Assembly: GCA_016197345.1 (NCBI GenBank)
Contig: JACPVY010000502.1
Span: forward strand, 1-8,651
Length of the DNA stretch: 8,651 nucleotides
From: Burkholderiales bacterium
Lineage (GTDB): Bacteria > Pseudomonadota > Gammaproteobacteria > Burkholderiales > Burkholderiaceae_D
Reading direction: 5' to 3'
Shown: positions 1 through 6,543 of the stretch, piece after piece
How positions within the stretch are numbered: position 1 is the stretch's first letter
Layout: the number at the start of each line of letters is the position of its first letter
Program-made: the position numbers and the translations under genes
Notes under the pieces: model-generated
The model's database searches: none
The model's input: only the letters and a program-made list of their open reading frames with translations
What the model was told of the DNA's origin: nothing

Positions 1-434
1 AAGATGGCAAACCTTATCAATTTGTCTCGATTCGCAACGACATCACTGAACGCAAGCAAGTTGAAGAAAAACTGAAAAAGAATGAGGCACGCCTGCATGG
101 CTTGTTGGAAATCAGCCCAATGGCCGTTTCCATCACGCGCTTGTCCGATGGCCGCCGCGTTTTCATCAATCAAAGCTTCGCCAATATGTTTAAGGTGCCG
201 TACGAGCAGTTATTGCAAATTGACGGTGCGCAGTTTTGTCAAACGCCAGGCGAATACCAAACACTGTATCAAAAAGTGGCTGGTGGCGAGCCTGTGGTGA
301 ATTACCATTTGGGCTTACAAACCCAAGATCAACAAAAATTCTGGGTGCTAGCATCGCTGTTTTTGACAGAACACGAAGGCGAACCTGCGATTTTGGCGTG
401 GTTTTGTGATGTGACGACGCTCAAAGCGAATTAA
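1..434 (+). CDS. PAS-domain signalling protein, C-terminal part (5' end outside window)
   Basis: The reading frame is open from the window edge (first full codon at base 3) to TAA at 432-434, giving 143 residues. It begins with the end of one PAS/PAC unit (VSIRNDITERKQ), followed by a charged linker (VEEKLKKNEARL) and a second PAS domain from about 'LLEISPMAVSITR' to 'AWFCDVTTLKAN'. PAS domains bind small ligands or cofactors and pass signals within sensor kinases, cyclases and chemoreceptors. The 'DVTTLK' exit motif is where a linker to a kinase, GGDEF or other output domain normally starts, yet the protein stops four residues later. Any output domain must therefore lie upstream, outside the window, or has been lost. 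Which enzyme class it belongs to cannot be told. The PAS assignment is firm; the complete protein is unknown. Confidence 0.85.
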   Translation, partial: DGKPYQFVSIRNDITERKQVEEKLKKNEARLHGLLEISPMAVSITRLSDGRRVFINQSFANMFKVPYEQLLQIDGAQFCQTPGEYQTLYQKVAGGEPVVNYHLGLQTQDQQKFWVLASLFLTEHEGEPAILAWFCDVTTLKAN

Positions 435-554
435 TTCTTGGCAACACCAGCAGTCTTCAAACGCGTTTCAACTCACCCGATCCGCGCCAGCGCATTTTCT
501 GTGTTCACAGCAAGGATGCGCTGCGCGCTTGGCCCTTTACGCTAGGGAGGTCTA

Positions 555-1147
555 ATGCAGATTCACCTCCTTGCCCGCCTGCAAATTTTGTTTGCGCTCA
601 CGCTGTTAGCGCCCTGTCACGCCCAAACCATCGCGCCGTTTGAAATAGCCTGGCGGTTCTGCCACTGACCCGCACGGTCGAACGCGAAAATCAATTCACT
701 TGGCTCGTCAAAATGGCGACTCAGCGCTTTGGTCCGATTGCCAAAGCCGATAGCAATACGCCAAGCGAAACGCTAGAGCAAATCCGCCCGCTAAGGATCG
801 TGGTGATGCGCGGTTCGCCTACCTATGATTATTTGCTGAAGAACAAATTTAAACCCGAGCAAATTTTGGTCGAATCGACGCTAGAAAACATGTTTAAAGC
901 GCTCGATAAAGGCTTGGTCGATGTGATCTACGGCAGTGAACAAATCAATTCGGCGGTCATCGCCAGCAGTGGTCGTAAAATGAATCATTACCGCTTTGGC
1001 AGCACCATCAGCCTAGGCGATATTTGGCTCGCTGGTAGCAAAGACTTTAGCGCTAGCGATATCCAACTCTTGCAACAGGCGATGGCGGAACTGCAGAAAG
1101 ATGGCAGTTATGCCCGTTTGATGAAGAAATACAAACTCAAACCCTAG
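555..1147 (+). pseudogene. Broken SBP_bac_3 periplasmic solute-binding protein gene (internal deletion plus frameshift)
   Basis: An AGGGAGG ribosome site (544-550) precedes ATG 555, which opens a good signal peptide (MQIHLLARLQILFALTLLA, then PCHAQT). This frame stops at TGA 666-668. The rest of the family is in another frame, open from 644: 'LAVLPLTRTVERENQF' continues into the second lobe (RIVVMRGSPTYDYLL, DVIYGSEQINS, SLGDIWLAG) and ends 'YARLMKKYKLKP' at 1147. Family members are about 240-260 residues and have roughly 60-70 residues between the signal peptide and the PLTRT..RE motif. Here only about a dozen codons lie between, so much of lobe 1 is gone and the frame is shifted. Intact relatives bind amino acids or similar solutes in the periplasm for ABC uptake or sensing. 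A protein started inside (for example ATG 713) would lack export and half its fold, so it is very probably non-functional. Confidence 0.85.
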
Positions 1148-1373
1148 CGGCTCCGCGGCACACATCCGTGCCACTTGCCCATTGTCAATTCCGCATGGCT
1201 TACAGCGCGTATCAAATGCGAAGAATTGCTACTAAATGCCCAGCCCACCTGCATTTGGCCTATATTGCTGCTAACTCTAATCACGCTATCTGCCATGGCA
1301 GAAAGAGAGACTGCAAAAGACGTCGCATGCCGATTTTTTGAGTCGCCCTTTCGCCGGTCACTACGCCAACTAT

Positions 1374-2798
1374 ATGACAACTGCCCCCACTTCTCAGCCC
1401 AGTTTCCGCTTACGTTTGCAAGATTTGCCTGGCCCCTCGGCCTTGCCTTTGCTTGGCAATATGCATCAAATCAAGCGCAAACAATTTCACCTGTACTTGG
1501 AAAATTGGGCGCGTCAATTCGGGCCATATTTTCAATTCAAGTTGGGGCGCAAAACTTGGCTGGTGCTATCTGATCCGAATTTAATTAGCAAAGTATTGCG
1601 CGAACGACCAGAGCATTTTCGACGGCTCTCAAGTGCCGCGCGTGGCTGGGACGACATCATGCTAAAAGGCGTTTTCATGGCCGAAGGCGACGCTTGGCGA
1701 CAGCAACGCAAATTGGTGATGCGCGCCTTCACCGCAGATGTCGTGCAACGCTTTTTCCCACAATTGCAGCAAATGGTCGAGCGCCTACGCCTGCGCTGGA
1801 CGGCGCAAGTGCGGGCTGGCCAAGCGGTCGATTTACTGCGCGACCTGAAAGCCTTTGCGCTTGATGTCACTATCGCGCTCTCTTTTGGTCAAGATGTGAA
1901 TGCAGTGGAACATACCGACAATGCCTTGCCACACGATATCGATGCCATCTTTTTACGCATGGCTAAGCGCATGACCAGTGCGATCCCGTATTGGCGCTAT
2001 CTACGCCTGCCTTCGGATCGCGCAGCTGATGCCGCCACGCTGCGGATTGCGCATGCCATTATGGGCTTCATTCACCAAGCACGGCAACGTCTGCAAGAGC
2101 AACCGCAACGTCGTCTCAAACCCGACAATTTAATGGAGGCGATGATATTGACGCGTGACGAAGCCGATTCTGGCTTTAGTGATAACGACGTGATGGGAAA
2201 TGCAATGACAATGGTACTGGCGGGGGAAGATACCACTGCCCATAGCATGGCGTGGTTACTCGATACGCTCAGCCGCGAACCGCATTGTTGTGCGCAAGTT
2301 CGCGCAGAATTAGATCAAGTCAGCGGCGACGATAAGGTCTTAGCCACCCACAGCGTGGTCGAGCAATTGCCACTACTTGATGCCGTTTTACAAGAAAGCA
2401 TGCGCTTGAAAACGGCGGCGCCCGTGATCAGCATGCAAACCGTACACGATGTCGTGCTAGAAGATATCTGGCTGCCAGCGCAAACCCCTGTCTTGCTACT
2501 GCTACGCCATGCAGGTAAGCAAAGCGCCGATTTCAAGCAGGCTGAAGAATTTTTACCACAACGCTGGCTGCCGCAAGATGGCGCCGAACCTGAAGCGACG
2601 CGTAAATTACTGAGCTTTGGCGGCGGCCCACGCCTTTGCCCTGGGCGTTTTCTCGCTTTGCAGGAAATGAAAATGCTGACGGCGATGATTTTGAAGAATT
2701 TTGAACTTGTTAACTTACCGGGCCAAACCGCGCAAGAAATGTTTTCCTTCACGATGACGCCAAGTTGCCTACCTGTTGGCCTCCGCCTCCGCGCATGA
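1374..2798 (+). CDS. Cytochrome P450 monooxygenase
   Basis: The 474-residue haem-thiolate monooxygenase has every diagnostic element. A proline-rich start (LPGPSALPLLGN) is followed by a C-helix WRQQRK motif, which contacts the haem propionates. The I-helix has AGEDTT (283-288) for oxygen activation and the K-helix has ExxR (E341, R344). A FLPQRW (PERF-like) segment leads to the haem loop FGGGPRLCPG, with the axial ligand Cys422. Length is normal, with no membrane anchor, so it should be soluble. ATG 1374 was chosen because it puts LPGP about 18 residues from the N-terminus; TTG 1338 would add 12 residues. Neither start has a clear Shine-Dalgarno site. The preceding 1148-1373 holds no gene I can support. 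No ferredoxin or reductase gene lies in the window, so electrons must come from elsewhere. The substrate is unknown; the sequence resembles the fatty-acid/terpenoid-type bacterial P450s, but that is only an impression. Confidence 0.95.
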   Translation: MTTAPTSQPSFRLRLQDLPGPSALPLLGNMHQIKRKQFHLYLENWARQFGPYFQFKLGRKTWLVLSDPNLISKVLRERPEHFRRLSSAARGWDDIMLKGVFMAEGDAWRQQRKLVMRAFTADVVQRFFPQLQQMVERLRLRWTAQVRAGQAVDLLRDLKAFALDVTIALSFGQDVNAVEHTDNALPHDIDAIFLRMAKRMTSAIPYWRYLRLPSDRAADAATLRIAHAIMGFIHQARQRLQEQPQRRLKPDNLMEAMILTRDEADSGFSDNDVMGNAMTMVLAGEDTTAHSMAWLLDTLSREPHCCAQVRAELDQVSGDDKVLATHSVVEQLPLLDAVLQESMRLKTAAPVISMQTVHDVVLEDIWLPAQTPVLLLLRHAGKQSADFKQAEEFLPQRWLPQDGAEPEATRKLLSFGGGPRLCPGRFLALQEMKMLTAMILKNFELVNLPGQTAQEMFSFTMTPSCLPVGLRLRA

Positions 2799-2853
2799 GA
2801 ATCGCTATACCAACCAGCATAGAATAGACGCTCTCGCACACTATCGACACAGT

Positions 2854-3447
2854 ATGCTCACTCAACCCATTCCCAGCCTTAGCCACATCGCTGAATTGAA
2901 AACGGCACGCCTTCATTTACGACCATGGCAGGCCAGCGATCATGCCCCTTTTGCGGCACTCAATGCCGATCCTGAAGTGATGCGCTATTTCCCTGCCACG
3001 CTAGATAGCGCGGCGAGCGCAGCCTTTATTCACAACACACACCAACATTTCGCACGCTATGGCTGGGGATTATGGGCAGTTGAAATTTTGCACGGACCAG
3101 ATGCGGGCGACTTTATCGGCTTTGTCGGCCTCAGCGTACCCAAGCGTCAATTTGCGTTTTCGCCCTGTGTCGAAATTGGCTGGCGCTTAGCGCAACGCTA
3201 TTGGCGGCGTGGCTATGCGAGTGAAGCGGCGCGCACAGTATTGGAATTTGGTTTTAAGGAATTAGATTTAGCGGAAATTGTGTCATTCACCAGTGTGCTG
3301 AATGTCCCATCGCGCGCCGTGATGGAAAAAATCGGCCTGCACAATCAACAACAAGATTTTGATCATCCAGCCTTGCCAGACGGCCACGCGCTACAGCGGC
3401 ATTGCTTGTATGCGCTGCAAAAAAGCGCGTGGTTGACACTAGCCTAG
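2854..3447 (+). CDS. GNAT family N-acetyltransferase (RimJ/RimL type)
   Basis: The 197-residue protein carries the Acetyltransf_3 pattern: 'LKTARLHLRPW' (β1, 15-25), 'NADPEVMRYFP' (37-47), 'EIGWRLAQRYWRRGYASEAA' (107-126) containing the acetyl-CoA pyrophosphate-binding RRGYAS loop, and 'NVPSRAVMEKIGL' (150-162). Such enzymes move an acetyl group from acetyl-CoA to an amine, often a protein N-terminus or a small molecule; the acceptor cannot be inferred. ATG 2854 places the first strand as in relatives. An earlier TTG at 2776 would overlap the P450 gene and add an unconserved stretch. It lies 55 bases after the P450 gene in the same direction. A TAGAAT hexamer (2820-2825) could be a -10 element, but no good -35 goes with it, so cotranscription with the P450 is possible. 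No strong Shine-Dalgarno site is seen. Its end converges with the DUF2917 gene, 15 bases away. Confidence 0.9.
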   Translation: MLTQPIPSLSHIAELKTARLHLRPWQASDHAPFAALNADPEVMRYFPATLDSAASAAFIHNTHQHFARYGWGLWAVEILHGPDAGDFIGFVGLSVPKRQFAFSPCVEIGWRLAQRYWRRGYASEAARTVLEFGFKELDLAEIVSFTSVLNVPSRAVMEKIGLHNQQQDFDHPALPDGHALQRHCLYALQKSAWLTLA

Positions 3448-3462
3448 CCATCGTGCGCATCC

Positions 3463-3765
3463 TCATGCAGCCAATGCCGCTGGCGCGACCGCCTTCGCCA
3501 TCCATTGGCTATCTGCACTGCTATTCAGCGCGGAGAAGCAAATCGCAATTTCACTCGCTTCTTGCTGCGCTTCTATCACCAGCAAACGGTGGGCAGGCAC
3601 TTGCACTACTTCACCCGCTTGCAGCCAAAAATCGGTATTCTGCCCTTCTACCGTTAGCCAGACCCGGCCTTGCTTGACGGCGATCTGGCGGGTTTGTTTC
3701 AATTTGCCGGAAATCGTGCTACCAGCGCCTAAAATATATTGCGTCTTTGCGAAATTAACTAGCAT
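3463..3765 (-). CDS. DUF2917 domain-containing protein
   Basis: This is a 100-residue protein without signal peptide or membrane segment. The core 'QIAVKQGRVWLTVEG' (27-41), 'TDFWLQAGEVVQVPAHRLLVIEA' (44-66) and a short following strand match the DUF2917 pattern: a small β-rich, cupin-like domain with a conserved VWLT..G motif and a D-x-WL-x-AGE turn. The function of the family is unknown. The start at 3765 is well supported by an AAGGAG site six bases upstream. The gene is divergent from the LysR gene, and DUF2917 genes are commonly found next to GcvA-like LysR genes in betaproteobacteria, so control by that regulator is a reasonable inference. The last 15 or so residues (Ala/Lys rich) look like an unconserved tail. 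The family assignment is fairly sure; no role can be assigned. Confidence 0.85.
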   Translation of the reverse strand: MLVNFAKTQYILGAGSTISGKLKQTRQIAVKQGRVWLTVEGQNTDFWLQAGEVVQVPAHRLLVIEAQQEASEIAICFSALNSSADSQWMAKAVAPAALAA

Positions 3766-3770
3766 GATAT

Positions 3771-3777
3771 TCTCCTT
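3771..3777 (-). promoter_or_regulatory. Shine-Dalgarno site of the DUF2917 gene
   Basis: On the minus strand the sequence reads AAGGAGA followed by ATATC and the ATG at 3765. It is one of the strongest ribosome sites in the window and fixes the start of the DUF2917 gene. Confidence 0.85.
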
Positions 3778-3793
3778 CAGTTTTGCTCACTGA

Positions 3794-3808
3794 CCTCGTT
3801 GCCCGAGG
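3794..3808. promoter_or_regulatory. Dyad CCTCG-N5-CGAGG in the divergent LysR/DUF2917 control region
   Basis: This is a perfect 5-base inverted repeat (3794-3798 and 3804-3808) around TTGCC, midway between the two divergent starts and 29 bases before the DUF2917 start codon. LysR regulators usually bind such divergent regions. The dyad does not fit the classic T-N11-A spacing exactly, so its role as operator is an inference. The wider spacer also holds TTTGC..CACTG (3782-3792) and CAGTGCAAA (3834-3842), an imperfect inverted pair with a two-base bulge. Confidence 0.4.
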
Positions 3809-3897
3809 CCGATGACAGAAGTGTAGTCGCTCCCAGTGCAAAGCAGAAACGAGTAATATTCCAATCTCTTGCTAATTTTCCTCACATCAAACCTATC

Positions 3898-4782
3898 ATG
3901 ACTGATTTCCGTCGCCTGCCTAATCTCGCCGCCTTACGCGCATTTGAGGCGGCCGCGCGCCATCAAAATTTTTCGCACGCGGCAGAAGAAATTCATGTGA
4001 CACATGGCGCGATTAGCCACCAAGTACGGGCGCTAGAGGAAGATTTAGGGCTGGCGCTCTTTGTGCGCAATGGCAAAAAATTGACGATTACGAGCGAAGG
4101 CAGCGCCTTTGCCGACGTGATACGCCAAGCGCTCACCGAAATCGCGCAAGCGGCAGATGGCTTGCGGCAACAACAAAATCATATGCGGCTAGGGGTGACC
4201 GCTCTACCCTCGTTTGCTGCACGCTGGCTATCACCGCGGATTGGTCAATTCATTGAGCAATATCCGAACCTCGAGGTAAGCTTGCAATCGAGCAACGCGC
4301 TAGCGAATTTCCAGCGCGATGGCGTCGATATCGGCATTCGCTTTGGCGCCGGACAATATCCAGGCTTAATCACGGAACATTTATTGGATGACTACTATTA
4401 CCCGGTCGCCAGCCCACATTACAACGGTGGGCACTTGCCAACCACAATCCATGAACTAGAGCACGCCCACCTGCTTCGCTGCTCTGGCGAACCATGGGTG
4501 CCGTGGTTTCGCCTCGCGGGCAGCAACTTCCCAGAACCCACTAGTGGCCTCGTATTTCAAGATTCCGCGATGCTAGCGCATGCTGCGGTCGATGGCCAAG
4601 GCATTGCGCTCGGCCGCCACAGCATCGTGCAATCAGATATCGCAAGCGGCGCGTTGATCCGCTTGTTCGATATCAACCTTGCGGCTAGCTCTTCCTATTA
4701 CTTAGTCTATCCGCCGCACGCGCTAGCGAAACCGCAGGTCGCCGCATTTCGGCATTGGTTGCTGCAACAAATTGCACAATAA
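3898..4782 (+). CDS. LysR family transcriptional regulator, GcvA-like
   Basis: The 294-residue protein has the full LysR plan. A winged HTH occupies residues 7-65 (LPNLAALRAFEAAARHQNF, then HAAEEIHVTHGAISHQVRAL, then GLALFVRNGKKLTIT). A linker helix runs to about 95, and an effector domain runs from 'MRLGVTALPSF' to the end, including 'DIGIRFGAGQYPGL' and 'DGQGIALGR'. The 'LPNLAALRAFEAAARH' opening and 'GDGVDIGIRFG'-like segment are typical of the GcvA subgroup. GcvA itself regulates glycine cleavage, but this subgroup is large and most members control unrelated targets, so no effector is claimed. ATG 3898 is the family start; the upstream extension to TTG 3799 lies in the control region and is unconserved. 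The Shine-Dalgarno site is weak. It diverges from DUF2917 across 132 bases and converges with the DUF3291 gene 16 bases away, with no terminator visible between them. Confidence 0.93.
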   Translation: MTDFRRLPNLAALRAFEAAARHQNFSHAAEEIHVTHGAISHQVRALEEDLGLALFVRNGKKLTITSEGSAFADVIRQALTEIAQAADGLRQQQNHMRLGVTALPSFAARWLSPRIGQFIEQYPNLEVSLQSSNALANFQRDGVDIGIRFGAGQYPGLITEHLLDDYYYPVASPHYNGGHLPTTIHELEHAHLLRCSGEPWVPWFRLAGSNFPEPTSGLVFQDSAMLAHAAVDGQGIALGRHSIVQSDIASGALIRLFDINLAASSSYYLVYPPHALAKPQVAAFRHWLLQQIAQ

Positions 4783-4798
4783 TTGCGTGAAAGTGGGA

Positions 4799-5260
4799 TC
4801 AAGTTTCGTTCGGCACAGGCATAGGGAAAGCATGGCGGAATGAGAAAGCACCGGGAGTCGGCCCATTTTTACGCAACTCGTCCAAACGCTGTAACGCCTC
4901 TTCCACCGTCGGCCGCCAACCTGCTGGCACCCACCACAACACTAAAAAGACATCTTCAGTGCGCTCAAACCATTCCCGCCGCCGCCGCATCATCGTCACG
5001 TGCTCGGAGCGATAGACATACTCGTTTAGGCTTGCCAGATCACGCCAGACCGACATATTCACTAGCGTGTGCTCATTCACAAATGGATGAAGCGCAGTAG
5101 CGTCGCCCTCTTCGGTTTGCAAACGCCAGATAAAGCCGGGCGAATTTTCTGCTAATTGATTGATACGATCGAGATTGGCGACGAAATCAGCCATCTGAGG
5201 ATCATCGAGCGGATATTTGATGGTGCCCACATTTAATTGAGCAAGTTCGTAAGCAGGCAT
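4799..5260 (-). CDS. DUF3291 domain-containing protein
   Basis: This is a 153-residue soluble protein. Opening 'MPAYELAQLNVGTIKYPLDDP' and the segments 'LAENSPGFIWRLQ' (37-48), 'NMSVWRDLASLNEYVY' (68-83), 'MMRRRREWFE' (90-99), 'LVLWWVPAGWRPTVEEAL' (106-123) and 'NGPTPGAFSF' (132-141) are the DUF3291 signature. The fold is related to the dimeric α/β-barrel (antibiotic biosynthesis monooxygenase-like) superfamily, but no activity is established. An in-frame start at 5323 (TTG) exists. I chose ATG 5260 because a GGAG site sits six bases before it, family members begin with this MPxYELAQLN sequence, and the probable promoter overlaps the longer version. The gene stands alone and converges with the LysR gene. 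Family assignment is confident; the biological role is unknown. Confidence 0.9.
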   Translation of the reverse strand: MPAYELAQLNVGTIKYPLDDPQMADFVANLDRINQLAENSPGFIWRLQTEEGDATALHPFVNEHTLVNMSVWRDLASLNEYVYRSEHVTMMRRRREWFERTEDVFLVLWWVPAGWRPTVEEALQRLDELRKNGPTPGAFSFRHAFPMPVPNET

Positions 5261-5295
5261 TGATTTCTCCAATAATGGCGCACTAAGCGGCGCAA

Positions 5296-5323
5296 ATTGT
5301 AGAGCGTTTTTATGCCGCCTCAA
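5296..5323 (-). promoter_or_regulatory. Probable sigma-70 promoter of the DUF3291 gene
   Basis: On the minus strand TTGAGG (5318-5323) and TACAAT (5296-5301) are separated by 16 bases. They match the consensus in 4 of 6 and 5 of 6 positions. Transcription would begin near 5289, leaving a leader of about 28 bases that contains the GGAG ribosome site before ATG 5260. It is the best-looking promoter in the window. Confidence 0.6.
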
Positions 5324-5358
5324 GCAAAACCATAGGCAACAGATGTAACACTTATTCC

Positions 5359-5387
5359 TTTATTTATTTTTCAACTATATAAATAAA
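5359..5387. repeat. AT-rich inverted repeat between DUF3291 and DUF2975 genes
   Basis: TTTATTTAT (5359-5367) and ATAAATAAA (5379-5387) are perfect 9-base arms around an 11-base spacer. The repeat lies upstream of both divergent genes, in the most AT-rich part of their 282-base shared intergenic stretch. It could be a protein-binding or DNA-bending site, or a chance result of AT richness; the arms contain only A and T. Confidence 0.4.
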
Positions 5388-5437
5388 TTACTGAATTATC
5401 GCCTTTGCCGAAAATGCAACAACGAATTCGCCTAAGC

Positions 5438-5452
5438 GCTTTTTGCAAAAGC
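5438..5452. repeat. Short inverted repeat GCTTTT-TGC-AAAAGC
   Basis: Perfect 6-base arms flank a 3-base centre, with the 10-base palindrome TTTTGCAAAA (5441-5450) inside. No T run follows, so it is not a typical terminator. It lies about 90 bases before the DUF2975 start, upstream of the proposed promoter, where an activator or silencer could bind. Function is not known. Confidence 0.35.
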
Positions 5453-5467
5453 AATTTGAGCACGAGG

Positions 5468-5497
5468 CTGGAAGCCCTTGCATGATTCGGCTACAAT
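5468..5497 (+). promoter_or_regulatory. Possible promoter of the DUF2975-HTH operon
   Basis: TACAAT (5492-5497) matches the -10 consensus in 5 of 6 bases. The best partner at the expected distance is CTGGAA (5468-5473, 18-base spacer), only 3 of 6, so the promoter would be weak or activator-dependent. The start would fall at about 5503-5505, at the edge of the adjacent dyad. Confidence 0.4.
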
Positions 5498-5502
5498 GCA
5501 GT

Positions 5503-5519
5503 CTGTAAAACTAATACAG
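5503..5519. promoter_or_regulatory. Operator-like dyad CTGTA-N7-TACAG at the DUF2975-HTH operon start
   Basis: The two 5-base half-sites are perfectly inverted around AAACTAA. The dyad begins 5 bases after the TACAAT -10 hexamer and 24 bases before ATG 5543, the classic place for a repressor to block transcription. The operon encodes an HTH protein, so autoregulation is an attractive inference. It resembles a LexA box but is one base longer (CTG-N11-CAG rather than N10). Confidence 0.5.
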
Positions 5520-5542
5520 CCATATTTTACTGTTTTGCGAAA

Positions 5543-6112
5543 ATGAATAATCCTTTTACGAGAAGTAGCCTGATGCAAATAGGAATCCTTTGTCGCTTGC
5601 TACGATCCGTGTTGTTGATTTTTCTGGTATTGCAGGTCGGATTTTTCGTTTTAGCATGGGTGGCAGCAACGCCATTTCAGCTCGGGCCATGGGCGATGCA
5701 AATCGTACCGGATGGCATGACGCTTGATGCGCGGCAAATGATGCCAACCAGCCAACGTTTGCTTGGCATTGCAGTGGGATTACCGCCGATAGTTTTATTG
5801 ATATTTGGCATGTTGAAATTGGAACAGACCTTACGCCAATTTCAACGCGGCGCCATTTTTGCTAAACGCACCATAGCATATTTACGGGCGTTTGCTGGCG
5901 CGACGTTTTTGTCTGTGATATTTGCGAATGTTGAAAAGCCATTGCGTGCCATGGTTTTCAATCTGGCGTCAAATAGCAAGGCATATAGTATTACTTTTGA
6001 TATTACATCAAACGAAATTTTGTTGATTTTAGTCTGCGGCTTATTTTATTTGATCGCTTGGATCATGCATGAGGGCCGTCGATTAGCAGAGGAAAATGAG
6101 GGCTTTATCTAA
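5543..6112 (+). CDS. DUF2975 family four-helix membrane protein
   Basis: This is a 189-residue inner-membrane protein with four hydrophobic segments at about 18-41, 72-92, 112-130 and 157-176. A soluble loop of about 30 residues lies between the first two, and the C-terminal tail is charged (MHEGRRLAEENEGFI). Between helices 2 and 3 sits 'LRQFQRGAIFAKRTIAYLRAFA', the F..G..F..R..LR motif typical of DUF2975. The family has no proven function but is regularly encoded beside a YozG-type HTH protein, as here, and that supports the assignment. The stop codon overlaps the next start (TAATG), so translation is coupled. ATG 5543 gives a 10-residue lead before the first helix, but its ribosome site is weak. 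ATG 5573 (residue 11), preceded by GAGAAG, is a credible alternative start. Confidence 0.88.
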   Translation: MNNPFTRSSLMQIGILCRLLRSVLLIFLVLQVGFFVLAWVAATPFQLGPWAMQIVPDGMTLDARQMMPTSQRLLGIAVGLPPIVLLIFGMLKLEQTLRQFQRGAIFAKRTIAYLRAFAGATFLSVIFANVEKPLRAMVFNLASNSKAYSITFDITSNEILLILVCGLFYLIAWIMHEGRRLAEENEGFI

Positions 6113-6363
6113 TGGCTATCATCGTTACGCTAGATGTCATGCTAGCCAAGCGCAAATTAAAGTCGAAAGACCTTGCGGCTTATGTTGGCATCACAGAACA
6201 AAACTTATCCCTATTAAAATCCGGCAAGGTAAGAGGGATACGTTTTACCACCTTAGAAAAAATTTGCGAACGCTTAGCGTGCCAACCCGCCAGCATCTTG
6301 GAATGGGTTCCTGACGAAACCGATAGCGGTGCAGAATCGGACACCACGGGCGACATGTTTTAA
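6112..6363 (+). CDS. YozG-type small HTH (Xre/Cro family) transcriptional regulator
   Basis: The 83-residue protein is almost entirely one Cro/C1-type helix-turn-helix domain: 'MAIIVTLDVMLAKRKLKSKDLAAYVG' leads to 'ITEQNLSLLKSGKVRGIRFTTLEKICERLACQPASILEWVPD'. The HTH proper is about residues 17-40, and the CQPxxILE ending is diagnostic of the YozG-like group. A polar tail (70-83) follows. It overlaps the DUF2975 gene by one base (TAATG) with GAGGG (6098-6102) upstream, so the two proteins are made together. The likely role is DNA-binding control of its own operon, for example at the dyad at 5503-5519, perhaps modulated by the membrane partner. This is inference; no target is proven. It is not a typical toxin-antitoxin pair, because the partner is a sizeable multi-spanning membrane protein. 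Confidence 0.92.
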   Translation: MAIIVTLDVMLAKRKLKSKDLAAYVGITEQNLSLLKSGKVRGIRFTTLEKICERLACQPASILEWVPDETDSGAESDTTGDMF

Positions 6364-6417
6364 GCAGCGACACGAATGCGGCGATGCCACAATCGTCTTT
6401 GTAGTAGCAGCGACAAA

Positions 6418-6451
6418 ATTCGATAGCAAGTCCCCTGCCTATTCGATAGCA
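6418..6451. repeat. Direct repeat ATTCGATAGCA, two copies
   Basis: Identical 11-base copies at 6418-6428 and 6441-6451, 23 bases apart start to start, lie about 55 bases downstream of the HTH gene. Roughly two helical turns separate them, which would suit a DNA-binding protein, but there is no promoter nearby and no other copy was noticed. Confidence 0.4.
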
Positions 6452-6543
6452 TTGATAGGTCGTGATGTTTTGGGTCGTCATGCCTAAATCAGATGCATAT
6501 TGACTGAAATATGCCAATAAAAGCAGGGGTGAATACCAATTCC

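Noticed and set aside
435..554. Possible short coupled gene ending in TAATG at the binding-protein start
   Set aside because: The frame ending at TAA 553-555 has no start codon with a ribosome site, and its translation resembles nothing known.
1175..1573. 132-codon plus-strand frame before and inside the P450 gene
   Set aside because: More than half of it overlaps the certain P450 gene in another frame, and the unique part matches no family I know and has no ribosome site.
2315..2839. 174-codon minus-strand frame opposite the P450 gene
   Set aside because: It is antisense to the conserved haem and K-helix region of the P450; the Ser/Arg-rich composition is typical of a shadow frame.
5503..5519. 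LexA (SOS) box
   Set aside because: The half-sites look right, but the spacing is CTG-N11-CAG, one base longer than the CTG-N10-CAG of LexA, and nothing nearby is a DNA-repair gene.
5543..6363. Toxin-antitoxin module
   Set aside because: Small HTH plus partner suggests it, but the partner is a 189-residue four-helix DUF2975 protein and the HTH protein is of the YozG regulator type.
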